Notes: generated by a model not told the origin, from the sequence alone. Counted from the stretch's first letter, positions 52,503-61,645 are shown. The stretch: DNA of 64,000 nt from Pontibacillus litoralis JSM 072002 (GCF_000775615.1 NZ_AVPG01000008.1:49220-113219), one strand, 5' to 3'. Numbers and translations: made by a program.

Positions 52503-52712
52503 GACAGAATCCCTCCTGATTTAGATTCTTCTTAACTATATCACGGAAAAGGATCTAATAGTCTGATTTTTCTTTTTTTGACTCTTTATTCCTAATGGAA
52601 GTGGCGATTCTTGCTTTTTTCCCGTTGTTTAAAGGTATAAAAACCCACTCTAGTTTACATATTCTTCATTATGTTTTCTCATTTTTACCATTATGGCAAT
52701 TATTCATCCACA

Positions 52713-52743
52713 CAAAAAGCTCAACCTCGAAAGGCTAAGCTTT
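52713..52743 (-). terminator. Terminator of proC
   Basis: AAAGCT and AGCTTT arms with an inner CCT/AGG, loop CGAA; on the minus strand TTTTTGTG follows. Confidence 0.6.
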
Positions 52744-53560
52744 AATCCTCATAGTCTATTTGCATTTCCATAACCCGATCCGTGCAGCTTTGCATCGCTG
52801 CCATAATCGTACCACGAAACTTACTTTGCTCTAATGTCGCAACAGCAGCTATTGTTGTACCAGCAGGTGATGTTACATTATCTTTTAATTCTCCTGGATG
52901 CTTCCCTGTATCAAGCACCATTTTCGCTGCTCCTAAAACGGTTTGTGCTGCAAGACGGTATGCTTGCTCACGCCCAAGTCCTTGTGCAACTCCTCCATCT
53001 GCCATCGCTTCAATCATCATATATACATAGGCGGGCGCAGAAGAACTAATCGCAGGAACGGCTTCCATCTGCTTCTCGGATAGCACATCTACTTCGCCAA
53101 TACTACCGAATAATTGCATCACAAGGTCTAATTCATGACTGGAAATCTTATCGTTCGGACAAAGAGCAGACATCCCCGCCTCAATTAAAGAAGGAGTATT
53201 TGGCATCGCTAATACTACTTTCATTTCTTGTTCAAACGCCTGTTGTAAATCAACAAAACGAATACCGGGAGCAATCGGGATGATAATGGCCTCCTGCGAT
53301 ACATCGTGTTTTATTTCTTCCAATACTGTTTGATAATCATGTGGTTTAATGGCCAAAATTAATATGTCAGCTTCACGAGCTACATGACGGTTATTAAGAT
53401 TCGTTTGAATTCCAAACTGAGCAGCCACGCGTGATAGTGTTGCTTCCGTTCTAGCACTTGCAATAATTTGCGAAGCTGGAACTAATTCTGAGCGAATCAT
53501 TCCTCCCATCATCGCTTGAGCCATGTTGCCACTTCCAATAAATCCTATCGTTTGCTCCAT
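52742..53560 (-). CDS. proC: Pyrroline-5-carboxylate reductase
   Basis: 272 aa. Reduces P5C to proline with NAD(P)H, last step of proline synthesis, important for osmoprotection in Bacillaceae. NAD(P)-binding IGFIGSGNMAQAMMGGMI, LILAIKPHDY, MPNTPSLIEAGMSAL, and the C-terminal substrate region APAYVYMMIEAMADGGVAQGL and DNVTSPAGTTIAA. Two conserved spots differ slightly: the usual GSGPAY reads SSAPAY and SPGGTT reads SPAGTT. Probably one of several P5C reductases. Monocistronic. Confidence 0.92.
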   Translation of the reverse strand: MEQTIGFIGSGNMAQAMMGGMIRSELVPASQIIASARTEATLSRVAAQFGIQTNLNNRHVAREADILILAIKPHDYQTVLEEIKHDVSQEAIIIPIAPGIRFVDLQQAFEQEMKVVLAMPNTPSLIEAGMSALCPNDKISSHELDLVMQLFGSIGEVDVLSEKQMEAVPAISSSAPAYVYMMIEAMADGGVAQGLGREQAYRLAAQTVLGAAKMVLDTGKHPGELKDNVTSPAGTTIAAVATLEQSKFRGTIMAAMQSCTDRVMEMQIDYED

Positions 53561-53717
53561 GTCGTTTCACATCCTTTATTTAAAGTTGCCACCTTATCTT
53601 CCATGCAAAATAATAGTCTTATTATTACACAACTACTCATCCGTTACCATTACTCATTATAATACTTATGGGTTTCTATATTGTAGCATACAGTAAAACG
53701 AACAACGAAAGGAATCA

Positions 53718-54329
53718 TTACCCCATAACCGTCGTTGTGATTAGGATGACATTAAACAAAATCAACCCTACCGTAATGCCCGTTTCAATAGCTGAACCGG
53801 TGCGAAATGTAAACAAAAACTTCACATACCGTCGATGAAAAGGATAGAAAATGGGGATACCTCGTTTCGTTAAAAAATCACCAAACAAATGAGAAACGAC
53901 GCCGACCATAAACCCGATCAAATAAAAAGAAGGGATGGAGAAGTACGTATGTATGAGCACACTGTATGCCCCCATTAAAGCTAAAAATGAAATGGAATGG
54001 GTAAATTTACGATGACCAGTATACACAAATAATAAAGGTGACAAAATCAGTAGTAGAAATTGTATGGATTGGGATATTCCCGGAGTTACTAGTTCCATTC
54101 CAAGCAAGACAAGAACCAATGTAAATCCCCATTTCGCAAATGGTCCGCCTAGCTTCGATTTTGGTGTATCAATATCCGGAATTAACGCCCCGAATAAAAC
54201 TGCACCAAAGAACAATACCGGCGCAAAGAAATCCTCAGGAACAGAAGCATAATGATTGTACAACGCAATAGTTCCCATTCCCCACGTGAATCCCATCACC
54301 TGGTGACTTGTAGCTAAAATAGCCATCAT
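53718..54329 (-). CDS. YdjM-family metal-dependent hydrolase-like membrane protein
   Basis: 203 aa, five or so hydrophobic segments. The pattern HQVMGFTWG near the N-terminus, ALIPDIDTPKSKLG, GHRKFTHSISFLALM and VVSHLFGDFLTKRGIPIFYPF carries the His/Asp residues of the YdjM/YvsG family (PF04307), proposed membrane metal-dependent hydrolases. Substrate unknown. Start may be the first or second of two adjacent ATGs (54329 or 54326). Divergent from phoU. Confidence 0.82.
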   Translation of the reverse strand: MMAILATSHQVMGFTWGMGTIALYNHYASVPEDFFAPVLFFGAVLFGALIPDIDTPKSKLGGPFAKWGFTLVLVLLGMELVTPGISQSIQFLLLILSPLLFVYTGHRKFTHSISFLALMGAYSVLIHTYFSIPSFYLIGFMVGVVSHLFGDFLTKRGIPIFYPFHRRYVKFLFTFRTGSAIETGITVGLILFNVILITTTVMG

Positions 54330-54421
54330 TCCTTTCGGGTTGTTATTCTAAGTTGCTGAAAATTAGTCAAGAGTATTCATCATACGAAATATAAGTCCCC
54401 TCTTCAACTATAAATAGAGGT

Positions 54422-54465
54422 AAATATTAATGCTTAATTTTCAGAAAAATAAAACATTAATATTT
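54422..54465. repeat. 11-bp perfect inverted repeat upstream of phoU
   Basis: AAATATTAATG (54422-54432) and CATTAATATTT (54455-54465), 22 nt apart, lie between the YdjM-like gene and phoU. AT-rich; operator or chance. Confidence 0.35.
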
Positions 54466-54536
54466 GTTACAAGCAGGAAATATAATCTTTACATAGAATT
54501 TACAATTAACCAAGGTTGCGAAAGGAGATTAAAAGG

Positions 54537-55193
54537 ATGCAAACACGAGCACGCTTCCAACATGATTTAACTTCAATGGAAAAGCAAATTCACGAAATGG
54601 TTGATGGGGTTGCCAATGCTTTAAAACAATCAGTAGATGTTCTTTGCAAACAGGACGTAGCCAAAGCAAAGAAGTTAATTACGTTTGATACGCAATTAAA
54701 TGAAGCTGAGCAATCTATTAAAGAAGGGGCAACACTACTCATAACGAGACAACAGCCTGTCGCTTCTGACCTGCGAAGACTGTTGTTTGCGATACAAGTG
54801 ACTAGTGATTTAGAACGTATGGGGGATCATGCAAAGAACATTAATAAGAGCACCATTCACATCGGTGAGCAAAATAAGTTGCCCATTCCTATCCACATTC
54901 AGAAGATGGCAAACTTAGCTTTAGCTATGTTAGAAACAGCCATGAACGCATGGCAACACGCGGATATTTCTGTCGCGCGAAAGCTTACCCAAATGGATAA
55001 AGAAATAGACACCTTATACAACGACGTAATACAACACACTTTGTCCAATAATCATTATGATAAGGACTTTATGATGCAAATCGGGCTTATAGCTAGGTAC
55101 CTTGAACGCTACGCCGATCATATTACCAATATTGGTGAATACATTTTTTACTTAGTGAAAGGTGAATCTACTGAGCTAAACGAAAAACAGTAA
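54537..55193 (+). CDS. phoU: Phosphate transport regulator PhoU
   Basis: 218 aa, two three-helix PhoU bundles. Metal-binding motifs of the DxxxE type are visible (SDLERMGDHAKNI in the first, RYLERYADHITNIGEYI in the second). PhoU restrains Pst-mediated phosphate uptake and PhoR signalling, or modulates Na/Pi cotransporters. No pst or phoPR genes are nearby, so this is a lone phoU. The ATG at 54537 follows AAAGGAG at 9 nt; a TTG at 54516 in frame lies on top of that site and is rejected. Confidence 0.92.
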   Translation: MQTRARFQHDLTSMEKQIHEMVDGVANALKQSVDVLCKQDVAKAKKLITFDTQLNEAEQSIKEGATLLITRQQPVASDLRRLLFAIQVTSDLERMGDHAKNINKSTIHIGEQNKLPIPIHIQKMANLALAMLETAMNAWQHADISVARKLTQMDKEIDTLYNDVIQHTLSNNHYDKDFMMQIGLIARYLERYADHITNIGEYIFYLVKGESTELNEKQ

Positions 55194-55204
55194 ACTAGAT
55201 GGAA

Positions 55205-55250
55205 GAAGCGCCAAGCATCCGAAGAACTTCGGACCTGTGGCGCTTCTTTC
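55205..55250 (+). terminator. Terminator of phoU
   Basis: GAAGCGCCA (55205-55213) pairs with TGGCGCTTC (55238-55246); inner TCCGAAG/CTTCGGA. TTTC follows. Confidence 0.88.
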
Positions 55251-56443
55251 TATTCCGAACTTACTAGTTTATTTAACGCTTGTTGCATGTCATCCCAAAT
55301 ATCTTCCCATGCTTCAAGCCCAACAGACAGGCGAATCAATGAATCACGAATGCCCATTTGTTCTCGCGTTGCTTCTGGTACAACAGAATGGGTCATCGTA
55401 GCTGGGTGCTGAATTAATGTCTCTGCATCTCCTAAACTTACCGCTTTCTTAATAAATGTAAGCTGATTTAACATAAATTGAGCGTCCTGTTTGTCCCCTT
55501 TTATTTCAAAAGAGATAAGCCCTCCCCCTCGTTTCATTTGCTTTTGCATAATGGGATAATCAGGGTTGGTAGCATCCCCTGGGTAGTAAACGCTACCAAC
55601 GGCTGGATGACTTTGTAACTTTCTTACGATTTGTTCAGCATTTACGCAATGTCGGTCCATTCTTACAGGAAGTGTCTTAAGCCCACGCAACAATAACCAC
55701 GCATCAAATGGAGATAAAATGCCTCCAATATCCTTTTGTGTTGTGCTTGCTACACAATCTATAAATGCTTGTTTACCAACTAACACCCCTGCAACCACAT
55801 CGCCGTGTCCTCCGATATATTTCGTAGCACTGTGCAGCACGATATCACACCCTAATGCTAATGGTTGCTGTAAATACGGTGAACAAAATGTATTATCTAC
55901 AACAACAGGAATATCATATTCTTTCGCCACACGTACAACGAGAGACAAATCAATTAATTCCATGGTTGGATTAATTGGGGTTTCTAAATAAATACATGCT
56001 GTCTCAGGCCGAATGAGGGAGCGAAGCGCTTCTTCTGTTTTCATATTGCTAAATTCCGTCTGAATATTGTACTTCTCTTCTAACATCGTTAACAATCCAT
56101 ACGTACAACCATATATACCTTGGGAACAAATAATGTGATCGTTTGCCTTCGTTAAAGCGATTAACGTAGCCGATACCGCTGCCATACCTGATCCGAACGC
56201 TAACGCCGCATCCGCTCCTTCTAATTGTGCCATTCGTTCTTCTAATGCTTTAACGGTTGGATTAGCTAAGCGAGAATAAATATATCCCCCTTCCTCACCA
56301 GCAAAGCGCTTCTCTCCTTGTTCAGCACTTTCAAACGTAAAGGTAGAAGTTTGAAATAAAGGTGTTGTTAAACTTCCTAAATGCTCTTTTGCATCATACC
56401 CACTATGAATTACTTGCGTTTCGAAAGCATGCTCTTTCTTCAT
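55250..56443 (-). CDS. megL: Methionine gamma-lyase
   Basis: 397 aa PLP enzyme of the Cys/Met metabolism family. The PLP Lys is in LHSATKYIGGHGD. YSRLANPTVKALEERMAQLEG, GSGMAAVSATL and VSLGDAETLIQHPA are family-wide. The motif GIYGCTYGLL carries the active-site Cys characteristic of methionine gamma-lyases, and RMDRHCVNA also matches that branch. It splits methionine to methanethiol, ammonia and 2-oxobutyrate. A cystathionine gamma-lyase role cannot be fully excluded. No S-box or T-box leader is visible. AAGGGGAG precedes the ATG. Confidence 0.85.
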   Translation of the reverse strand: MKKEHAFETQVIHSGYDAKEHLGSLTTPLFQTSTFTFESAEQGEKRFAGEEGGYIYSRLANPTVKALEERMAQLEGADAALAFGSGMAAVSATLIALTKANDHIICSQGIYGCTYGLLTMLEEKYNIQTEFSNMKTEEALRSLIRPETACIYLETPINPTMELIDLSLVVRVAKEYDIPVVVDNTFCSPYLQQPLALGCDIVLHSATKYIGGHGDVVAGVLVGKQAFIDCVASTTQKDIGGILSPFDAWLLLRGLKTLPVRMDRHCVNAEQIVRKLQSHPAVGSVYYPGDATNPDYPIMQKQMKRGGGLISFEIKGDKQDAQFMLNQLTFIKKAVSLGDAETLIQHPATMTHSVVPEATREQMGIRDSLIRLSVGLEAWEDIWDDMQQALNKLVSSE

Positions 56444-56553
56444 TATGCTTCTCCCCTTTTCTCTATACTTATGCTTCTTCTTTTATCATATGGGAATGCA
56501 GCCTAAAATGAAAGCGTTTTCTTGTTTGTGATAGAATAAGGAGAAGCAACCCT

Positions 56554-57186
56554 TTAACCCTTCTGCCCTAAAGCTAACTTTAGCCCAATTAACCCGAATA
56601 ACACGCCTTTTATAATGTTCATTCGTTTTCCAATATGGGGGGATTTGTGCAGCCACTCTCCCACCTTTTCGGCAAAGATGCTAACTAAAGAAAAAATAAC
56701 CAATGCTTGCAACAAAAATACGCACCCTAATATGACCATTTGTACAGGTACAAGTAACGCACCTGAATTCTCATCAATAAATTGCGGAAACAATGCAAGG
56801 AAGAATAAAGACACTTTAGGGTTTAATACATTCATGAATATGCCGCGCTTATACAACTTCCTAAAGCTTAACGTCGGCTGCTGATCCATTGTATACGTCT
56901 GTCCTTCTTCTCGAAACGCTTCCCACGCCAAATAGAGTAAATAAATTGCCCCGGCATACTTTACTATTGCAAAAGCAAAGCTTGATTGATAAATAATTGC
57001 AGAAATGCCTAAAGCGGCAGCTATCGTGTGGCATAATATTCCCGTACATAATCCTAAAGTCGTTGCAATGCCGGCTCGTTTGTTTTGCGATATGCTTTGG
57101 GCTAATACAAATAAATTGTCCGGACCTGGCATCAGCGTTAATACAATCGCCGCTCCTAGAAATGAAATAAGTAGAGTAAAATCCAT
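56554..57186 (-). CDS. LysE-family amino acid exporter (RhtB-like)
   Basis: 210 aa, six membrane helices. Signature LISFLGAAIVLTLMPGPDNL at the N-terminus with the conserved PGPD, then GICTxxHTIAAALG-type segment and FMNVLNPKVSLFFLALFPQF. It exports an amino acid or homoserine-lactone-like compound. The ATG follows GGGGAGGG. The promoter region holds a symmetric CCAATGT/ACATTGG element that overlaps the -10. Confidence 0.9.
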   Translation of the reverse strand: MDFTLLISFLGAAIVLTLMPGPDNLFVLAQSISQNKRAGIATTLGLCTGILCHTIAAALGISAIIYQSSFAFAIVKYAGAIYLLYLAWEAFREEGQTYTMDQQPTLSFRKLYKRGIFMNVLNPKVSLFFLALFPQFIDENSGALLVPVQMVILGCVFLLQALVIFSLVSIFAEKVGEWLHKSPHIGKRMNIIKGVLFGLIGLKLALGQKG

Positions 57187-57530
57187 TTCTCCCTCCCCTT
57201 CCCAATGTATTATATTTATTTTACATTGGATGGCTTTACGAAACTAGAAAAAGTATTTCAAAAAGGCATAACCCTATTGAAACCCGAACCAAATCTATGT
57301 GGGTAACAATACTTCACTCCACTTCAGAGAGCGCTTTCTATGGGTATGACCCGCTAGAGTTACCACCTTGCGTTTTAATCAGACAGCATGAGCGTCAAAC
57401 AATATGTATCACATTGTATAGAAATGATGAAATTAACTTATATAATTTTTACATTTCTTTTATAGTATGTATTCCTTTTTTCCGATATACTAAAATGCAT
57501 ATACATGGAAAGATATAGGAGGGGTTTCGT
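57187..57530. other. Divergent intergenic region between the LysE-type exporter and RarD genes
   Basis: 344 nt without a supported gene. Left end: the exporter's ribosome binding site and a CCAATGT/ACATTGG inverted repeat. Middle: an inverted pair GGTAAC (57301) and GTTACC (57358) without other features. Right end: AT-rich promoter-like sequence and TAGGAGGGG before the rarD TTG start. An open frame at 57297-57518 has no start signal or protein-like composition. Confidence 0.5.
57202..57229 (-). promoter_or_regulatory. Candidate operator of the LysE-type exporter gene
   Basis: CCAATGT (57202-57208) and ACATTGG (57223-57229) are perfect inverted copies; on the minus strand TATAAT lies between them, 20-30 nt before the ATG. 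A repressor here would block the -10. Confidence 0.45.
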
Positions 57531-58469
57531 TTGGGCAACCAGCATTATAAATGGGGCATTTTCTATACATTATGCGCTTATATTCTTTGGGGCATATTAC
57601 CTTTATATTGGAAGACGATTCAACAAGTTCCTGCTGGGGAAATTTTGGCGAATCGAATTGTATGGTCGTTCTTATTTATGCTCTTTATTGTGCTAATAAC
57701 TCGAAACACTAAAGCACTATGGCAAGAGATGAAAGGATTATTTCGCAATAAACGGCAAGCAATTGGTATTACAGTCGCATCCATTACGATTAGCATGAAC
57801 TGGCTAACTTACATATGGGCTGTGAATGCAAACCACGTTGTTGAAGTTAGTTTAGGGTATTATATGAATCCACTCGTTAGCATTTTACTCGGTGTACTTG
57901 TGTTGAAAGAGCGATTGTCTCCGTGGCAAAGCCTATCCTTTTTACTAGCAGCCGTTGGTGTTATGAACTTAATGCTACAATCGAATCAAATTCCGTGGGT
58001 TGCATTTATACTTGCCTTTAGCTTTGCTTTATACAGCTTATTAAAGAAGCAAATCCAGTTAAGCTCTATGTTCGGACTTACCATCGAAACATTAATTGTG
58101 ACACCTATTGCACTTATCTTTTTAACGCAAAGTCATGTAAGTGGAAATGGTTCCTTAACGATTTCACCAGTTGTCACCCTGTTGTTGATCGGTGCTGGTG
58201 CCATGACAGCCGTTCCTCTTTTATTTTTCGCTAGTGGCGCTCGTCGAATTCCACTATCTATGCTCGGGTTTTTACAATATATCGCACCGACACTTATGCT
58301 ACTGTTAGGCGTTTTTCTATATAATGAGCCTTTTACGAAAACAGCATTTATATCGTTTGTATTCATATGGTGTGGCCTCCTCATTTATAGTCTATCACGA
58401 ACAAAGTTATTCATTTCCATCGAGCAAAAGCTATTTCCTAGAAAAAAATCAGCCCACCACCACATATAA
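57531..58469 (+). CDS. rarD: EamA-family transporter RarD
   Basis: 312 aa, ten membrane helices in two EamA halves. The N-terminus (GIFYTLCAYILWGILPLYWK, PAGEILANRIVWSFLFM), the central SMNWLTYIWAVNANHVVEVSLGYYMNPL and LGFLQYIAPTLMLLLGVFLY are diagnostic of RarD. Substrate unproven; the family includes drug and metabolite exporters. Start is TTG at 57531 behind TAGGAGGGG; no in-frame ATG fits. Monocistronic. Confidence 0.88.
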   Translation: MGNQHYKWGIFYTLCAYILWGILPLYWKTIQQVPAGEILANRIVWSFLFMLFIVLITRNTKALWQEMKGLFRNKRQAIGITVASITISMNWLTYIWAVNANHVVEVSLGYYMNPLVSILLGVLVLKERLSPWQSLSFLLAAVGVMNLMLQSNQIPWVAFILAFSFALYSLLKKQIQLSSMFGLTIETLIVTPIALIFLTQSHVSGNGSLTISPVVTLLLIGAGAMTAVPLLFFASGARRIPLSMLGFLQYIAPTLMLLLGVFLYNEPFTKTAFISFVFIWCGLLIYSLSRTKLFISIEQKLFPRKKSAHHHI

Positions 58470-58546
58470 TGAATGAAAACAATGTCACCTTTCTTCTTTT
58501 TGAATATATATAAATGGACAGTTTCATTAGGAAAGGGTGGACATGA

Positions 58547-59194
58547 ATGGCATATATATGGGGAGTCGATTCTGCACAAGCAGTAACAAAAGAATTGTAC
58601 AATTGTGTGCTGAACCATTATGGCAAACCGAAATACTGGGGGCGATACTTAACGACTGTCCCAAACGCATCAGAAGGACTTACGCCACAAGAAATTGATC
58701 TATTACAGAACAGTGGTACGAAAGTGATGGCGATTTATAATAATTTCAAAGAAGCAACAGGGTATCGCAAAGGGCGAGTCACAGCCCAAAATGCTGCATT
58801 TCATGCGAACAGACTAAAGTTTCCTCAAGGTAATATTCTGTTCGCTAATGTAGAAAAGTTTTTTGACGTCGATGAAGAGTGGATTCGTGGTTATGTTGAT
58901 GCGATGTACAACACGAATTATAAACCCGGGTTTTATAATGATCCCGTGAATGGACCCTTTCAAAAAGCGTATTGTGATGCTTTAGCAAAGGATAACCGTG
59001 TAGGAACGCAAGCGGTGCTTTGGAGTGCAGAGCCTGAAACAGGAGTAACAAAAGCGAGAAAGGCACCGAAATTCAACCCACAAAAACCGAATTGTAAAGC
59101 AAACGTATGGGGATGGCAATACGGGCGTGATGCAGAAGCATGTCCCATCGATACAAATGTAATCAATAACCGATTATATGAAATGCTTTGGTAA
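58547..59194 (+). CDS. DUF1906 glycoside-hydrolase-like protein
   Basis: 215 aa with the Rv2525c-like/DUF1906 TIM-barrel fold related to GH25 lysozymes: WGVDSAQAVTKELYNCVLNH, GKPKYWGRYL, KVMAIYNNFKEATG, ILFANVEKFFDVDEEWIRGY and a terminal WGWQYGRDAEACPIDTNVI. In GH25-like barrels the acidic residues at strand ends are catalytic; Asp8 (GVDS) and the Glu of NVEKF are candidates. No signal peptide, so it is cytosolic, spore-associated or released by lysis. AAAGGGTGG precedes the ATG; own terminator. Confidence 0.8.
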   Translation: MAYIWGVDSAQAVTKELYNCVLNHYGKPKYWGRYLTTVPNASEGLTPQEIDLLQNSGTKVMAIYNNFKEATGYRKGRVTAQNAAFHANRLKFPQGNILFANVEKFFDVDEEWIRGYVDAMYNTNYKPGFYNDPVNGPFQKAYCDALAKDNRVGTQAVLWSAEPETGVTKARKAPKFNPQKPNCKANVWGWQYGRDAEACPIDTNVINNRLYEMLW

Positions 59195-59201
59195 AGAAGA
59201 A

Positions 59202-59253
59202 AAAGAGATTTCCCGAAAGTGAAGCCACTCGACCTTTGGGAAATCTCTTTTCT
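59202..59253 (+). terminator. Bidirectional terminator between the DUF1906 gene and bioY
   Basis: AAAGAGATTTCCC (59202-59214) pairs perfectly with GGGAAATCTCTTT (59238-59250). Confidence 0.9.
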
Positions 59254-59825
59254 TATGCAGTATGTTGGTTGGACTGCTTCAATGAAGGTAACAAATTAGC
59301 AGATTGTAGCCTTGCTCTCACGGTAATACCGATCCAACTTGCTAAAAACGCTTTAATAAGCCCGACAACAATAAATGGTGCTACACCTGATACAAAGGCG
59401 GCTGTCCATGTCATGTCCAATACATATTTCAACTGCACAGTTCCTATTGTTAATGTAATAACCATTCCTACTGTGTTCGCTACCATCGCCCAAGGCAATA
59501 TGAACTTCGTCTTTTCTAATATATACCCTGTAACAAAGGCTGTAATGATGAAACCAAAAATATACCCTCCAGTAGGACCTACTAGCACTTGCACGCCACC
59601 TTTAGCTTCAGCAAATACTGGTAAACCGATTGCTCCCATGGCGACGTATAGAAGCATTGCGATTGTACCTAAGCGAGAACCTATTATGGTAGCCGTTAAA
59701 CCAACCGCTAACGTTTGTCCACTAATCGGTACAATTGGTAACGGAATTTCTATTTGGGCCAATACAGCTGTTATAGCAGCGAACATAGAACAAATAATCA
59801 TATTCTTTAGCTTGTTATTTCTCAT
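59253..59825 (-). CDS. bioY: Biotin transporter BioY
   Basis: 190 aa, six membrane helices, the substrate-binding S component of an ECF-type biotin importer. Typical: PLPIVPISGQTLAVGLTATI, the VFAEAKGGVQVLVGPTGGYI loop that contacts biotin, and SGVAPFIVVGLIKAFLA near the end. It works alone or with the housekeeping EcfAA'T module encoded elsewhere. A BirA operator lies directly upstream, so expression should fall when biotin is ample. AGAGG precedes the ATG. Confidence 0.93.
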   Translation of the reverse strand: MRNNKLKNMIICSMFAAITAVLAQIEIPLPIVPISGQTLAVGLTATIIGSRLGTIAMLLYVAMGAIGLPVFAEAKGGVQVLVGPTGGYIFGFIITAFVTGYILEKTKFILPWAMVANTVGMVITLTIGTVQLKYVLDMTWTAAFVSGVAPFIVVGLIKAFLASWIGITVRARLQSANLLPSLKQSNQHTA

Positions 59826-59838
59826 ATCTAGGCCTCTT

Positions 59839-59868
59839 TCGTTAACTTTATATATTAAAGGTTAACTA
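59839..59868 (-). promoter_or_regulatory. BirA operator upstream of bioY
   Basis: GTTAAC (59841-59846), 14-nt AT-rich spacer, GTTAAC (59861-59866); on the minus strand TAGTTAACC-N-GTTAACGA. This matches the Bacillus BirA site (TTGTTAACC-N14-15-GGTTAACAA). It lies 15-45 nt before the bioY ATG. Confidence 0.85.
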
Positions 59869-59952
59869 AAATCATTGATGATGTAAAGGGTATATTTCAC
59901 CAATAAAATTGGCATCGTATATATAAAAACAACTTTTATTGGAGGAATAGGT

Positions 59953-61449
59953 ATGAAATCTACAAGTATATGGATAGATCAAACGAATTATCCATCCTTT
60001 TCCGAACTAGATCGTAACCTAGATGTAGAAGTCGCTATTGTCGGTGCTGGAATTACTGGTATCACTACTGCTTATTTGCTCGGGAAAGCCGGATATAAGG
60101 TCGCTTTACTTGAAGCAGATACAATAGCTAAAGGAACAACAGGTCACACTACAGCCAAAGTGAGCATTCAACATGACGTTATTTACCATGAACTCATGCA
60201 CCATATCGGGAAAGAACGTGCCAGAAACTATTATAAAGCCAATCAAGAAGCGCTCGAATTTATGAATGACATGGTCCATGAACACGGCATTGATTGTGAT
60301 TGGACAGAGCAAAACGCGTATATTTATACCGATAAGGAAACAACTGTTGAACAACTTCAGCAAGAAGCGAGAGCCTATGAGCAATTGGGGATAACAGGGA
60401 AATACTTATCTTCTATCCCTATTGATTTACCTACGAAAGCAGGATTAGTTGTAAACAATCAAGCTCAATTTAATCCGAGAAAGTACTTGTTGTATTTCGT
60501 TCAACAATTAGCAGATATGGACGTTCATATATTTGAGCATACACCTGTCACGGATGTTATAGAAGGAAGGGTGCATAAAGTAGAAACCAAAAGCGGTTAC
60601 CATATTTCCTGCCATACGATTGTTGCTTGTTCTCATTTCCCTTTCTACGACAAAGGATTTTACTTTAGCCGCATGTATGCTGAACGCTCCTATGTCATAG
60701 CGGCCCCCTTAAACAAACAAGCACCTAAAGGGATGTACTTAAGTGCTGATGAACCAAAGCGCTCCATCCGGACAGCTAACTTAAATGGGAATAATTTCAT
60801 ATTAATTGGAGGAGAAAGCCATAAAACTGGACAAAGCGAAGACATCGAGAACCCTTTCCATCAATTGCAACAATTTGGCAAGCGCTATTTCGACATCCAA
60901 GAGCCCCTCTACCAATGGAGTGCGCAAGATCTTACTACGTTAGACAATATTCCTTACGTAGGACAAATCACAACAAGTCGTCACAACATTTTGATAGCAA
61001 CAGGATTTCGTAAATGGGGGATGACGAACGGAACAGCAGCGGCACTTCTCTTAACAGATCTAGTACAAAAACAACCTTCCCCATATGAAGATGTATTTGC
61101 ACCATCACGCTTTTACGCGGATCCAAGCATTAAACATTTTCTCATGCAGAACGTAAACGTGGCTAGCCAACTAATGAAAGGAAAGCTTGAGATTACGTTT
61201 CGTCAACCAGAAGATCTCCAAGCGGATGAAGGGGCGACTATTTATTACAACAATCAAAGAGCAGGCGCTTATAAAAATACAGACGGAGACATTTATATTG
61301 TCGATACAACATGCACCCATTTAGGTTGTGAAGTGGAATGGAACAATGACGAAAAGTCTTGGGATTGCCCTTGCCACGGATCACGATTTTCTATTGAAGG
61401 GGAAGTACTAGAAGGACCCGCAAAAAAGTCGCTTAAACGCTTTAAATAA
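59953..61449 (+). CDS. FAD-dependent oxidoreductase with C-terminal Rieske domain (YhfW-like)
   Basis: 498 aa. N-terminal DAO-type FAD domain with VAIVGAGITGITTAYLLGKA and LLEADTIAKGTTGHTTAK; middle segment SAQDLTTLDNIPYVGQ; C-terminal Rieske [2Fe-2S] domain (~410-498) with CTHLGCEVEW and CPCHGSRFS, both cluster pairs intact. The FAD-plus-Rieske fusion matches Bacillus YhfW. Substrate and electron partner unknown; a role in amino-acid or glycine-type oxidation or redox stress is only a guess. AGGAATAGG precedes the ATG. Divergent from bioY across the BirA box. Confidence 0.88.
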   Translation: MKSTSIWIDQTNYPSFSELDRNLDVEVAIVGAGITGITTAYLLGKAGYKVALLEADTIAKGTTGHTTAKVSIQHDVIYHELMHHIGKERARNYYKANQEALEFMNDMVHEHGIDCDWTEQNAYIYTDKETTVEQLQQEARAYEQLGITGKYLSSIPIDLPTKAGLVVNNQAQFNPRKYLLYFVQQLADMDVHIFEHTPVTDVIEGRVHKVETKSGYHISCHTIVACSHFPFYDKGFYFSRMYAERSYVIAAPLNKQAPKGMYLSADEPKRSIRTANLNGNNFILIGGESHKTGQSEDIENPFHQLQQFGKRYFDIQEPLYQWSAQDLTTLDNIPYVGQITTSRHNILIATGFRKWGMTNGTAAALLLTDLVQKQPSPYEDVFAPSRFYADPSIKHFLMQNVNVASQLMKGKLEITFRQPEDLQADEGATIYYNNQRAGAYKNTDGDIYIVDTTCTHLGCEVEWNNDEKSWDCPCHGSRFSIEGEVLEGPAKKSLKRFK

Positions 61450-61515
61450 CAAAAAATTACACCAATACCAAACACGACATCCCACCTATATGTTCTACTT
61501 TTCTCCTCACATCTA

Positions 61516-61545
61516 TTGCTGAAATCATTTACAGTAAGGTATATT
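61516..61545 (+). promoter_or_regulatory. Candidate promoter of the amino-acid ABC ATPase gene
   Basis: TTGCTG, 18-nt spacer, TATATT, about 100 nt before the start codon. The leader then contains a GTCCAA/TTGGAC hairpin (61562-61589). Confidence 0.45.
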
Positions 61546-61645
61546 CAATACGTGAAGGGGCGTCCAAGAAGCGTTTGCTAGCATTGGACACCACCATCAC
61601 AAGTATGCTTTATACGTAAATGAGAAAAGGAGCACAATAAGTACT

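Noticed and set aside
59188..59865. Plus-strand open frame of 225 codons opposite bioY.
   Set aside because: Covers the bidirectional terminator and the BirA box, and bioY on the other strand is convincing.
61560..61592. Leader hairpin before the GlnQ-like gene considered as a T-box or other riboswitch.
   Set aside because: No T-box sequence, no competing terminator and no known aptamer motif.
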